Below, piece after piece: positions 7,481-14,236 of a DNA stretch of 16,752 nt (the first letter of the stretch is position 1; every line of letters starts with the position of its first letter). This DNA is from Methylotenera sp. (GTDB taxonomy: Bacteria; Pseudomonadota; Gammaproteobacteria; Burkholderiales; Methylophilaceae). The stretch spans positions 1 through 16,752 of the forward strand of contig SXVG01000016.1 of the NCBI GenBank assembly GCA_005791685.1. The letters run 5' to 3'. Made by a program: the position numbers and the translations under genes. The notes below the pieces were generated by a model. It worked only from the letters and a program-made list of their open reading frames with translations, was not told the DNA's origin and searched no databases.

Positions 7481-9244
7481 TTAATACACGCGAGCTTTAG
7501 GCTCAAAACTGGGCACGGTTTGTGGTTGCAAGCGCACCGGCTTGTAACTTAAACGGTGGCCTTCACGGTAGTACAAGGAGTGCGACAACCATTTTTCATC
7601 ATCACGCTGCATGAAGTCTTCACGCGCATGGGCGCCGCGGCTTTCGGTTCTAGCTTCTGCCGCGTGCATGGTAGCTAAGGCCACTTCCACCAAATTATCC
7701 AACTCCAAGGCATCCACCCTAGCGGTATTGAACACCTGGCTCTTATCGGTGATCACGGTACGCTTAGCGCGCTCGGCCACTTTGTCTATTTCGACCACGC
7801 CGGCATGCAACAAGTCTGGGAAACGGAACACCCCACAATGGGTTTGCATGGTGTCGCGTAGCGCTGCACCCACGTCTTTGACCGCCTCTCCTTGAGTTTG
7901 CGTGTCCAAGCGATTAAGTCTAGCCAAGGTTTTATCAAAGGCATCGGCGGCCAGAGGTTTATGGCTGTTGTCTTTTTTCACTTCTTCGACCATCTTGTCG
8001 CCCGCTGCGCGGCCGAACACCACCAAATCCAATAAGGAATTTGAGCCCAAACGGTTGGCGCCATGCACCGACACGCAAGCGCATTCACCCACTGCATACA
8101 AACCATGCACCACCGCTTGACCACCGCTGGCATCGGGAACGATGACTTGGCCTTGTAAGTTGGTCGGTATGCCGCCCATCATGTAGTGCGCAGTCGGCAC
8201 GATGGGGATGGGGTCTTTAACCGGGTCAACGTTAGCAAAGGTTTTAGCAATTTCGCGTATGCCGGGCAATTTATCGTTAATCAAGGCCTCGCCCAGATGA
8301 TCCAACTTGAGGTGCACCGCGTCTTTATTTTTGCCCACACCACGGCCTGCTTTGATCTCAGTGGCGATGGCACGCGACACCACGTCACGGCTGGCCAAAT
8401 CTTTGGCATGCGGCGCGTAGCGCTCCATAAAGCGTTCGCCCTCGCTGTTCAATAAATAGCCGCCCTCGCCACGCACGCCCTCGGTGATCAAGACGCCGGC
8501 ATTCAATACGCCGGTGGGGTGAAATTGCCAAAACTCCATGTCTTGCAATGGAATGCCTGCGCGCGCCGCCATGCCCAAGCCATCGCCGGTATTGATGAAG
8601 GCATTGGTGCTGGCCTTGAAAATACGACCGGCGCCACCGGTGGCCAACAAGGTGGCCTTAGCGCGTATGCAATGCACTTCGCCGGTTTCTATTTCCAGCG
8701 CCAAGACGCCGAGCACGTCGCCGTCTTTATCACGCAACAAATCCAAGGCCAACCACTCGACAAAAAACTGGGTATTGGACTGAATGTTGCGTTGGTACAG
8801 GGTGTGTAGCATGGCGTGACCGGTTCTATCGGCCACCGCACAGGTACGAGAAATCGCGCTTTCACCAAAATTCTGCGTCATGCCGCCAAACGGCCGTTGG
8901 AATATTTTGCCGTTCTCCAATCGATCAAACGGCATGCCAAAATGCTCCAGCTCGTAAATGGCGGCGGCGGCATTTTTACACATGAACTCGATGGCATCTT
9001 GATCGCCCAAGTAATCCGAACCTTTGATGGTGTCGTACATATGCCATAACCATTTATCATCGGCCACGTTGCCCAGCGCCGCGGCTATGCCGCCTTGGGC
9101 CGCCACGGTATGCGATCGGGTGGGAAACACTTTGGACAATACCGCCACTTTCAAACCGGATTGCGCCAATTGCAATGAGGCACGTAAACCCGCGCCACCG
9201 CCACCGACTACCAAGGCATCAAATACTTGTGTTGCAACTGCCAT
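7481..9244 (-). CDS. sdhA: Succinate dehydrogenase flavoprotein subunit
   Basis: Oxidises succinate to fumarate using covalently bound FAD. The 587-residue protein has the FAD-binding GGGGAG (14-19), the flavinylated histidine H45 in RSHTVAAQGG, the substrate-site HPTG segment, the RGEGGYLLNSEGERFMERY stretch, and SRDVVSRAI with the catalytic-arginine region. The C-terminus (SHSLYYREGHRLSYKPVRLQ) is the usual SDH ending, not that of fumarate reductase. It follows sdhD by 32 nt and precedes sdhB by 25 nt. In this locus it would oxidise succinate released by PrpB as well as that from the TCA cycle. Nothing unusual is seen. Confidence 0.98.
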   Translation of the reverse strand: MAVATQVFDALVVGGGGAGLRASLQLAQSGLKVAVLSKVFPTRSHTVAAQGGIAAALGNVADDKWLWHMYDTIKGSDYLGDQDAIEFMCKNAAAAIYELEHFGMPFDRLENGKIFQRPFGGMTQNFGESAISRTCAVADRTGHAMLHTLYQRNIQSNTQFFVEWLALDLLRDKDGDVLGVLALEIETGEVHCIRAKATLLATGGAGRIFKASTNAFINTGDGLGMAARAGIPLQDMEFWQFHPTGVLNAGVLITEGVRGEGGYLLNSEGERFMERYAPHAKDLASRDVVSRAIATEIKAGRGVGKNKDAVHLKLDHLGEALINDKLPGIREIAKTFANVDPVKDPIPIVPTAHYMMGGIPTNLQGQVIVPDASGGQAVVHGLYAVGECACVSVHGANRLGSNSLLDLVVFGRAAGDKMVEEVKKDNSHKPLAADAFDKTLARLNRLDTQTQGEAVKDVGAALRDTMQTHCGVFRFPDLLHAGVVEIDKVAERAKRTVITDKSQVFNTARVDALELDNLVEVALATMHAAEARTESRGAHAREDFMQRDDEKWLSHSLYYREGHRLSYKPVRLQPQTVPSFEPKARVY

Positions 9245-9276
9245 AAGCCACTAAACCTTAAATGAAAATTTTTAAA

Positions 9277-9621
9277 TTAAGCCAACAATAAATAACTTGC
9301 CCAAACCAAATAAACCCAAAGCAAAACCACCAAGCTTTTTAACAAGACCTCACGCAGGCTGTCATTAGGCACGTAATCTTTAAATACATCGCGTATGCCT
9401 AGCCATGCGTGCAGCGTTAACGCTGTCCAAAACAACAGGGTCGCCATGCGCCACCAGAGTGGCTGAAAAAATTCAAGCCAAGTGGCGTAATCATTCGGCG
9501 CCAAATAAAAGAAACGCCCTACCGCCAACACGCTGTATATGGCCATGGCCAAGCCGGTTAGGCGTTGGGATAGCCACGCGCGCATGCCGGGGTAGCGTTT
9601 GGTTAAGAGTTCAATCAACAT
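9277..9621 (-). CDS. sdhD: Succinate dehydrogenase membrane anchor subunit
   Basis: One of two membrane subunits that hold heme b and form the ubiquinone site. The 114 residues show three hydrophobic segments (about 23-40, 57-75 and 93-113). The heme-ligand histidine is H71 in LHAWLGIRDVFKDYV, and the quinone-site tyrosine is Y83 following D82, at the same numbering as in E. coli SdhD. It starts 3 nt after the sdhC stop, implying coupled translation. A small, poorly conserved family, but motif and context make the call firm. Confidence 0.93.
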   Translation of the reverse strand: MLIELLTKRYPGMRAWLSQRLTGLAMAIYSVLAVGRFFYLAPNDYATWLEFFQPLWWRMATLLFWTALTLHAWLGIRDVFKDYVPNDSLREVLLKSLVVLLWVYLVWASYLLLA

Positions 9622-9624
9622 AAG

Positions 9625-10017
9625 TTATAGCCACAAAGTAAGGCTCACCACCAGCGTAGCAAGCAAACCCATCACCAACACCACTTTGCTGGTGTAACGG
9701 GCTTTCATGAGAGTCGTCATCCAATGCACGTCCATAGCCAAATGGCGAATGCCGGCAAAGAAATGGTGAAAAAATGCCCAAGCCAAGCCCATCAGCACCA
9801 GTTTAATAAAAGGGCTATGCAAAAAGGCCAAGACCATGGCTAAATGCGCCGCTGACTTTAATGACAAGTGCAACAGCAACAACATGACAGGCAGAACTAA
9901 GAATAGAGCGCAACCGGTGGCCCTATGCAAAATCGACACCAAGGCGTTAATCGGTAAACGGATGGTGAACAAATTGAGGTTTTTAGGCCGATTTTTTTTA
10001 ATTGTGCTTGGCATCAT
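9625..10017 (-). CDS. sdhC: Succinate dehydrogenase cytochrome b556 subunit
   Basis: Membrane subunit of complex II. The 130 residues contain the RPKNLNLFTIRLPINALVSI signature. The quinone-site S28 and R32 lie in SILHR, and the heme-ligand histidine is H85 in HHFFAGIRHLAMD. Three hydrophobic segments are visible (about 33-50, 71-90 and 111-130). The N-terminus is somewhat long and basic (MMPSTIKKNRPK). The ATG at 10017 lies 3 nt after the malic enzyme stop with no clear Shine-Dalgarno, so it probably depends on translation of malic enzyme; the ATG at 10014 is an equivalent start. Direct coupling of sdhC to malic enzyme is unusual and ties malate decarboxylation to SDH expression. Confidence 0.94.
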   Translation of the reverse strand: MMPSTIKKNRPKNLNLFTIRLPINALVSILHRATGCALFLVLPVMLLLLHLSLKSAAHLAMVLAFLHSPFIKLVLMGLAWAFFHHFFAGIRHLAMDVHWMTTLMKARYTSKVVLVMGLLATLVVSLTLWL

Positions 10018-10020
10018 GGT

Positions 10021-11232
10021 CTAGGCTGTCGTTTGTTGTGCCCTGGCAGCTTCAGCAACCGCACCGGATACGCGTGCTAATAAACGTTTATCAAACGGTT
10101 TAGGAATGATGTAATCTTTACCGAAACTCAAACTTTTTAAGTTATACGCTTGCAGAACATCAGCCGGTACCGGTTCACGCGCCAGCGCCGCCAAGGCATG
10201 CGCAGCAGCAATTTGCATTTCATCGGTAATTTGTTTGGCTTTAGCGTCCAAGGCACCACGGAACAAATACGGAAAACACAAGGCATTGTTTACTTGGTTA
10301 GGAAAATCCGAGCGACCGGTTGCCATTAAGATGTCATCCCGCACCGCGTGCGCCACGCTAGGTAAGATCTCTGGATCGGGGTTGGCCAACGCAAACACCA
10401 CGGGTTTGGCCGCCATGACTTTTAGCAAATCGGCCGATAAGGCATTAGCGGCAGACACCCCGATGAATACATCGGCCCCCGGCATGACATCCGCTAGGGT
10501 TTTGGCCGCGCTAGGTGCCACTGCTAAATGGCGATTGTTATCGTGCAAATCGGGACGGGATGTGTCCAACACACCGGTCTTGTCGACCATGGTGATGTTG
10601 GTCGCCCCCATGAGCTTAAGCAAGCGTGCGCAAGAACAACCGGCCGCCCCTGCCCCTAAAAATACAATCTTAGCGCGGCTTAAGGTTTTGCCTTGTAATT
10701 CCAAGGCATTGGATAAGGCCGCCGCCACGATCACCGCTGTGCCGTGTTGATCATCGTGAAAAACGGGGATGTCTAGGCGGGCACGCAATTCGTTTTCTAT
10801 TCTAAAGCAGTGTGGTGCGGCGATGTCTTCTAAATTAATCCCACCAAAAGTAGGCGCAATGTTGACCACGGTTTCAATAAACGCTTCCACGCTGGGGGCG
10901 TTGACCTCTATGTCGAACACGTCTATGCCGGCGAAGTGCTTAAACAACACCGCCTTGCCTTCCATGACCGGCTTGCTGGCAAGTGCGCCCATATTACCCA
11001 AGCCCAACACGGCGGTACCGTCGGTAATGACCGCGACCAAATTGCCTTTGTTGGTGTATCGATAGGCATTGGCCGCATCGCGGTTAATTTCACGCACCGG
11101 TACCGCCACCCCTGGCGTATAAGCCAAAGATAAATCCGCTTGACTGGCACAAGGCTTGGATGACTCAACCGACAGTTTTCCTGGTCTAGGATACTCGTGG
11201 TAATCCAGTGCGCGTTTTTTTAGATCATCCAT
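10021..11232 (-). CDS. maeB: Malic enzyme, short form without phosphotransacetylase-like domain
   Basis: Oxidatively decarboxylates malate to pyruvate and CO2 with reduction of NAD(P)+. The 403 residues cover the two malic enzyme domains only; the phosphotransacetylase-like C-terminal domain of the roughly 750-residue MaeB is absent. Key residues are Y38 in YTPGVA, K93 in GKAVLFK, the metal ligands E135 and D136 (NLEDI) with D160/D161 (FHDDQHGTA), the Rossmann loop GAGAAG (193-198), and ANPDPE (283-288). The cofactor cannot be decided from the visible motif. The start at 11232 has an AAAGGTGA site 7 nt upstream. It is the first enzyme gene after the regulator (61-nt gap) and abuts sdhC by 3 nt. 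Here it would drain malate made by SDH and fumarase to pyruvate. Confidence 0.95.
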   Translation of the reverse strand: MDDLKKRALDYHEYPRPGKLSVESSKPCASQADLSLAYTPGVAVPVREINRDAANAYRYTNKGNLVAVITDGTAVLGLGNMGALASKPVMEGKAVLFKHFAGIDVFDIEVNAPSVEAFIETVVNIAPTFGGINLEDIAAPHCFRIENELRARLDIPVFHDDQHGTAVIVAAALSNALELQGKTLSRAKIVFLGAGAAGCSCARLLKLMGATNITMVDKTGVLDTSRPDLHDNNRHLAVAPSAAKTLADVMPGADVFIGVSAANALSADLLKVMAAKPVVFALANPDPEILPSVAHAVRDDILMATGRSDFPNQVNNALCFPYLFRGALDAKAKQITDEMQIAAAHALAALAREPVPADVLQAYNLKSLSFGKDYIIPKPFDKRLLARVSGAVAEAARAQQTTA

Positions 11233-11293
11233 TGCTTTTCACCTTTATTCAATATCGCATTCATGGCCAAATAAGCCAGCTTAGATCAAGCCG

Positions 11294-12031
11294 CTATTCC
11301 AACTCATTCATGTAATGGTGGTTGTCTGTGATACACATGCCCAAACGCCATTCCATAGGCTTATCCCCGTAAGTAAACGACACCCGCTCTATGCTTAAGA
11401 TAGGCTCGTTTTCTTTCAACCCTAAAGCTTGCGCCACCTCACCTTGCGCCCCCACCGCTTTTAAGCGCTCTTCGGCACGCACCATGCGCACGCCAAATTC
11501 GGATTCGTACATGCTGTACATGGAGCCGTTGTTTTCTTCCACACGGTTGCCGTTTAAACCTTTAAATGGCGCAGCCGGCACGATGATGTGATCAAAAATT
11601 AAGGGGCGCCCAGAGAAGGTCAATAAACGCTTGATCTCTATAATGGAAGCACCGGCTTTTAAATCGAGGACTTGCCCCATGTGCACGTCGGCTTTGCCTT
11701 TAACACAGGATATGAATTCGTTTTTTAATAATTCTTTTTGACCGCCCACCGACGTCAAGCGCAAAAACCTAAGCTTCATGTTGTCCGCGCTGTGGGTAGC
11801 GACAAAGGTGCCCTTACCTTGCCGGCGGATTAAAATATTTTCCGTGGCCAAGGCGTCTATGGCTTTTCTTACCGTGCCTTGACTGACTTTATAACGGCCC
11901 GCTAAATCAATCTCGCTGGGGATCATGTCGCCAGGACGCCATTCCCCACCAATTAAACTTTGCGTTAACAAGACTTTAATCTGATCATAAAGCGGCTTAT
12001 AACTGGGCGAGTTGTATTGTTTATCTATCAT
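11294..12031 (-). CDS. GntR-family transcriptional regulator with UTRA ligand domain (HutC type)
   Basis: A 245-residue DNA-binding regulator. The N-terminal winged helix-turn-helix covers about residues 11-79, with the recognition region PSEIDLAGRYKVSQGTVRKA (38-57) and the wing RRQGKGTFV (69-77). The C-terminal part, about 90-240, is a UTRA effector-binding domain; it includes EIKRLLTFSGRPLIFDHIIV and ends VSFTYGDKPMEWRLGMCIT. The gene is first on the minus arm and divergent from the CitE-like gene, with all inverted repeats of the window in the shared 218-bp gap. It is therefore the obvious candidate to control both arms and itself. The effector is unknown; a pathway metabolite such as a C4/C5 dicarboxylate or an acyl-CoA is a guess. 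Confidence 0.92.
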   Translation of the reverse strand: MIDKQYNSPSYKPLYDQIKVLLTQSLIGGEWRPGDMIPSEIDLAGRYKVSQGTVRKAIDALATENILIRRQGKGTFVATHSADNMKLRFLRLTSVGGQKELLKNEFISCVKGKADVHMGQVLDLKAGASIIEIKRLLTFSGRPLIFDHIIVPAAPFKGLNGNRVEENNGSMYSMYESEFGVRMVRAEERLKAVGAQGEVAQALGLKENEPILSIERVSFTYGDKPMEWRLGMCITDNHHYMNELE

Positions 12032-12103
12032 GATTTTTTATCTCATCTAAATTGAACGCGCAGAAAACTGCAATCCGTACACAACTAAATTAGCAATGGC
12101 TTA

Positions 12104-12132
12104 TTTATATCATGCTATTTTTTAATAGTCTA
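12104..12132 (-). promoter_or_regulatory. Candidate sigma-70 promoter for the gntR-sdh arm
   Basis: On the minus strand, TAGACT (12127-12132, 4 of 6 to consensus) is followed after 17 bp by TATAAA (12104-12109, 5 of 6). The transcription start would lie near 12097, giving a leader of about 65 nt to the gntR ATG at 12031. The -35 element lies inside the ATGCTA/TAGCAT inverted repeat, so a bound regulator could block it. This is a motif match in AT-rich DNA. Confidence 0.4.
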
Positions 12133-12136
12133 GCAT
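12112..12136. promoter_or_regulatory. Inverted repeat ATGCTA-N13-TAGCAT, possible operator
   Basis: Perfect 6-bp arms at 12112-12117 and 12131-12136 enclose a second nested pair, CTATT (12115-12119) and AATAG (12124-12128). The repeat overlaps the candidate minus-strand -35 element. It could be an operator for the neighbouring GntR protein, though AT-rich DNA yields such repeats by chance fairly often. Confidence 0.35.
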
Positions 12137-12140
12137 TTTA

Positions 12141-12163
12141 TATCTTATATAAGACATAAGATA
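12141..12163. promoter_or_regulatory. Inverted repeat TATCTTAT-N7-ATAAGATA, likely operator
   Basis: Perfect 8-bp arms lie at 12141-12148 and 12156-12163. Overlapping them is a perfect 12-bp palindrome, TCTTATATAAGA (12143-12154), so the half-site ATAAG/CTTAT appears three times in 23 bp. The element ends 4 bp upstream of the -35 of the plus-arm promoter and upstream of the minus-arm one, midway between two divergent operons. That is a good place for a GntR-type dimer to control both. This is the strongest operator candidate in the window. Confidence 0.55.
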
Positions 12164-12167
12164 TAGA

Positions 12168-12197
12168 TTGACATTTTTTTATTTCTCTCTATATAAT
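12168..12197 (+). promoter_or_regulatory. Near-consensus sigma-70 promoter for the plus arm
   Basis: A perfect TTGACA (12168-12173) and a perfect TATAAT (12192-12197) are separated by 18 bp, one more than the optimum. Transcription would start near 12204, about 45 nt before the ATG at 12250. An unregulated promoter this strong would be costly, which supports control by the adjacent inverted repeats. Confidence 0.8.
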
Positions 12198-12210
12198 CGA
12201 TTTAGCTTGA

Positions 12211-12229
12211 TAATATCTATTACATATTA
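12211..12229. repeat. Inverted repeat TAATAT-N7-ATATTA in the plus-arm leader
   Basis: Perfect 6-bp arms at 12211-12216 and 12224-12229 lie just downstream of the predicted transcription start. The 7-nt spacer equals that of the larger repeat upstream of the promoter. It could be a second regulator site or a weak leader hairpin. All arm bases are A or T, so chance is a real alternative. Confidence 0.25.
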
Positions 12230-12249
12230 GCCAGATTAAAGGTAATCGA

Positions 12250-13131
12250 ATGACTCAATATTTTCGTCCACGCCGCTCCATGCTCTACGTGCCTGGTTGC
12301 AACACGCACTACCTTGAGCGTGCCAGAACCCTGCACGCCGACTCGGTGATTTTGGACTTGGGCGACCCAGTCTTAGTCGAATGCAAAGAAGAATCACGCG
12401 ATAACGTGGTGCGCTTTGTTAGCGAAGGCGGCTACGGCTCACGTGAAGTGGTGGTGCGCGTCAATGACCTCACTTCACAATGGGGTCCGGACGACATTAA
12501 AGCCGTGGCTAAAAGCAAAATCGACGCCGTACTGTTTCCTAACATTGAATCCAAACAAGACGTCTTGACGGCGCTGGCGCTATTGGATGCCGCTGGCGGC
12601 GGCCATTTGCCCATCATGGTCATGATAGAGAGCCCCATTGCCGTATTAAACGCCAAAGAAATTGCCAGCGCCTCCGACCGCATCGTTTGCATGGTCATGG
12701 CCACCTCAGACCTCATATCGCAATTGCACGCACGCGTGACGCACGAGCGCTCTGCCATACTCACGTCTTTATCATTGGTGATATTGGCCGCTCGCGCCTA
12801 CGGCCATGCGGTAGTCGATGGCATCACCAGCGATTTTAAAAACATGCATTCATTTGAATACGCTTGCCGCTTAGGCCGCGACATGGGCTTTGATGGCAAA
12901 TCCTTGGTGCACCCTGCGCAATTGGCTTACAGCAACGACGCTTACACCCCGCAAGCCAGCGAAGTGAAAAACGCGCGTGAAATCATCGCCGCCTTAAAAG
13001 CTGCCAATGAAATGGGCAAAGGCACGGTCGTGGTCAACGACAAATTGGTCGAACGCCACCACGTGCGTGCCGCCGAACGCCTACTTAAACTAAGTGAAAT
13101 GATCAGCACATTGGAAGAGAGCCATGTCTAA
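12250..13131 (+). CDS. CitE-like CoA-ester lyase family protein with altered active-site motifs
   Basis: A 293-residue member of the CitE branch of the HpcH/HpaI superfamily. Family features present are RPRRSMLYVPG (6-16), VRVND (69-73), the metal-ligand glutamate E127 (MIESP), the metal-ligand aspartate D154 (ATSDL), DGITSDF (190-196) and GKSLVHPAQL (216-225). Two usual motifs are changed: the DLEDxV signature reads DLGDPV (36-41, Glu to Gly at 38). The C-terminal GKxxD segment reads NDKLVERHHV (263-272), with Glu268 where the catalytic Asp is expected. It may be a lyase of shifted specificity, a thioesterase-like relative, or a non-catalytic partner. The start has AAAGG 7 nt upstream. It is the first gene of the plus arm and overlaps the next gene by 8 nt. 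Confidence 0.85.
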   Translation: MTQYFRPRRSMLYVPGCNTHYLERARTLHADSVILDLGDPVLVECKEESRDNVVRFVSEGGYGSREVVVRVNDLTSQWGPDDIKAVAKSKIDAVLFPNIESKQDVLTALALLDAAGGGHLPIMVMIESPIAVLNAKEIASASDRIVCMVMATSDLISQLHARVTHERSAILTSLSLVILAARAYGHAVVDGITSDFKNMHSFEYACRLGRDMGFDGKSLVHPAQLAYSNDAYTPQASEVKNAREIIAALKAANEMGKGTVVVNDKLVERHHVRAAERLLKLSEMISTLEESHV

Positions 13132-14215
13132 TAACGCGCAGAACAGCAGCAAAATCAATGCAGGTAACTTTTTTGAGGACTTCAAACTCAATCAAGTGAT
13201 CACGCACGCCACGCCACGCACCATAGGTGAAGGCGAAGTGGCCCTCTACATGGCGCTAACCGGTGCTAGGCAAGCCTTGCATTCGGCTGATACGCTGGCC
13301 CAATCGCTAGGCTATAACTCCCGTCCGGTGGACGATTTATTGGCCTTTCATATCGCCTTTGGTAAAACCGTGCCCGATATTTCGGTCAACGCCGTAGCCA
13401 ACTTAGGCTATGCCGAGGTGCGCTTTTTGCATCCGGTCTATGCCGGCGACACGCTTAGCACCAGCTCTACCGTCATAGGCTTAAAACAAAACTCCAACGG
13501 TCAATCCGGCGTGGTCTACGTGCGCTCGGTCTCCACCAACCAATTGCAGCAAGCGGTATTTTCATGGGTGCGCTGGGTGATGGTGCACAAAAAAGACCAA
13601 ACCGCCCCCGCCCCCGCCACCGTTATTCCTAGCCTAGCCGATTTTGTCGCCAGCGCAGACTTGGCTGTGCCTGCCTGTTTGGATGCCAGAAGATTTAACA
13701 CCGCCCATACCGGTGGCCCCTACCTATGGGACGACTACCAAGTGGGCGAACGCATCAACCACCCAGCCGGCATGACCATCAGCGACACCGACCACACCTT
13801 GGCTACCAAACTCTATCAAAACAACGCGCGCTTGCATTTTGATGCGCTGATGATGAAACCCAGTGCTTTTGGTCGCCGACTCATGTACGGCGGTCATGTT
13901 ATTTCCGTGTGTCGCGCCCTATCGCACGATGGCTTGGAAAATGCCCTGTCCATCCTCGCCATCAATGCCGGTACGCACTGCAACCCAACGTTTGGCGACG
14001 ACACCATCTACACCTGGACCGAAGTATTGGCCAAAGAAACCTTGCCTAATCGTAATGACGTGGCGACTTTAAGGCTGCGCATGGTCGGGGTAAAAAACAC
14101 GCCGGCCAGCACTTTAACCAGTCGCCATATCACACAAGACGGCAAAACAAGCTACCACCCCAACGTGGTGCTAGACCTCGATTACACCGTGCTTATGCCA
14201 CGTAAACAAGCTTAA
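13124..14215 (+). CDS. mch: Two-domain MaoC hydratase, probable mesaconyl-CoA (2-methylfumaryl-CoA) hydratase
   Basis: Mch reversibly hydrates mesaconyl-C1-CoA to beta-methylmalyl-CoA in the ethylmalonyl-CoA pathway, the 3-hydroxypropionate bicycle and the methylaspartate cycle. The 363 residues form two MaoC/hot-dog domains (about 15-155 and 200-355), the expected size. NFFEDFKLNQVITHATPRT (15-33), PVDDLLAFHIAFGKTVPDIS (68-87), NAVANLGYAEVRF (89-101) and GVVYVRS (129-135) strongly resemble Mch as I recall it. The second domain carries the hydratase segment NNARLHFDA (233-241), with catalytic Asn/His candidates N234 and H238, and GGHVIS (256-261). Its ATG lies inside the end of the upstream lyase gene (8-nt overlap), so they are translationally coupled. 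The next gene encodes a fitting lyase for its product. Family assignment is firm; the exact substrate was not tested. Confidence 0.88.
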   Translation: MSNNAQNSSKINAGNFFEDFKLNQVITHATPRTIGEGEVALYMALTGARQALHSADTLAQSLGYNSRPVDDLLAFHIAFGKTVPDISVNAVANLGYAEVRFLHPVYAGDTLSTSSTVIGLKQNSNGQSGVVYVRSVSTNQLQQAVFSWVRWVMVHKKDQTAPAPATVIPSLADFVASADLAVPACLDARRFNTAHTGGPYLWDDYQVGERINHPAGMTISDTDHTLATKLYQNNARLHFDALMMKPSAFGRRLMYGGHVISVCRALSHDGLENALSILAINAGTHCNPTFGDDTIYTWTEVLAKETLPNRNDVATLRLRMVGVKNTPASTLTSRHITQDGKTSYHPNVVLDLDYTVLMPRKQA

Positions 14216-14236
14216 CTTAGCCTTAGGATTATTAAT

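Noticed and set aside
10235..10750. 171-codon plus-strand open frame opposite malic enzyme
   Set aside because: Antisense to the conserved Rossmann and C-terminal regions of malic enzyme; the composition is that of a shadow frame.
6377..12031. Mobile element or recent transfer within the sdh region
   Set aside because: No transposase, terminal repeats or change in codon character is seen; gene spacing is that of an intact operon.
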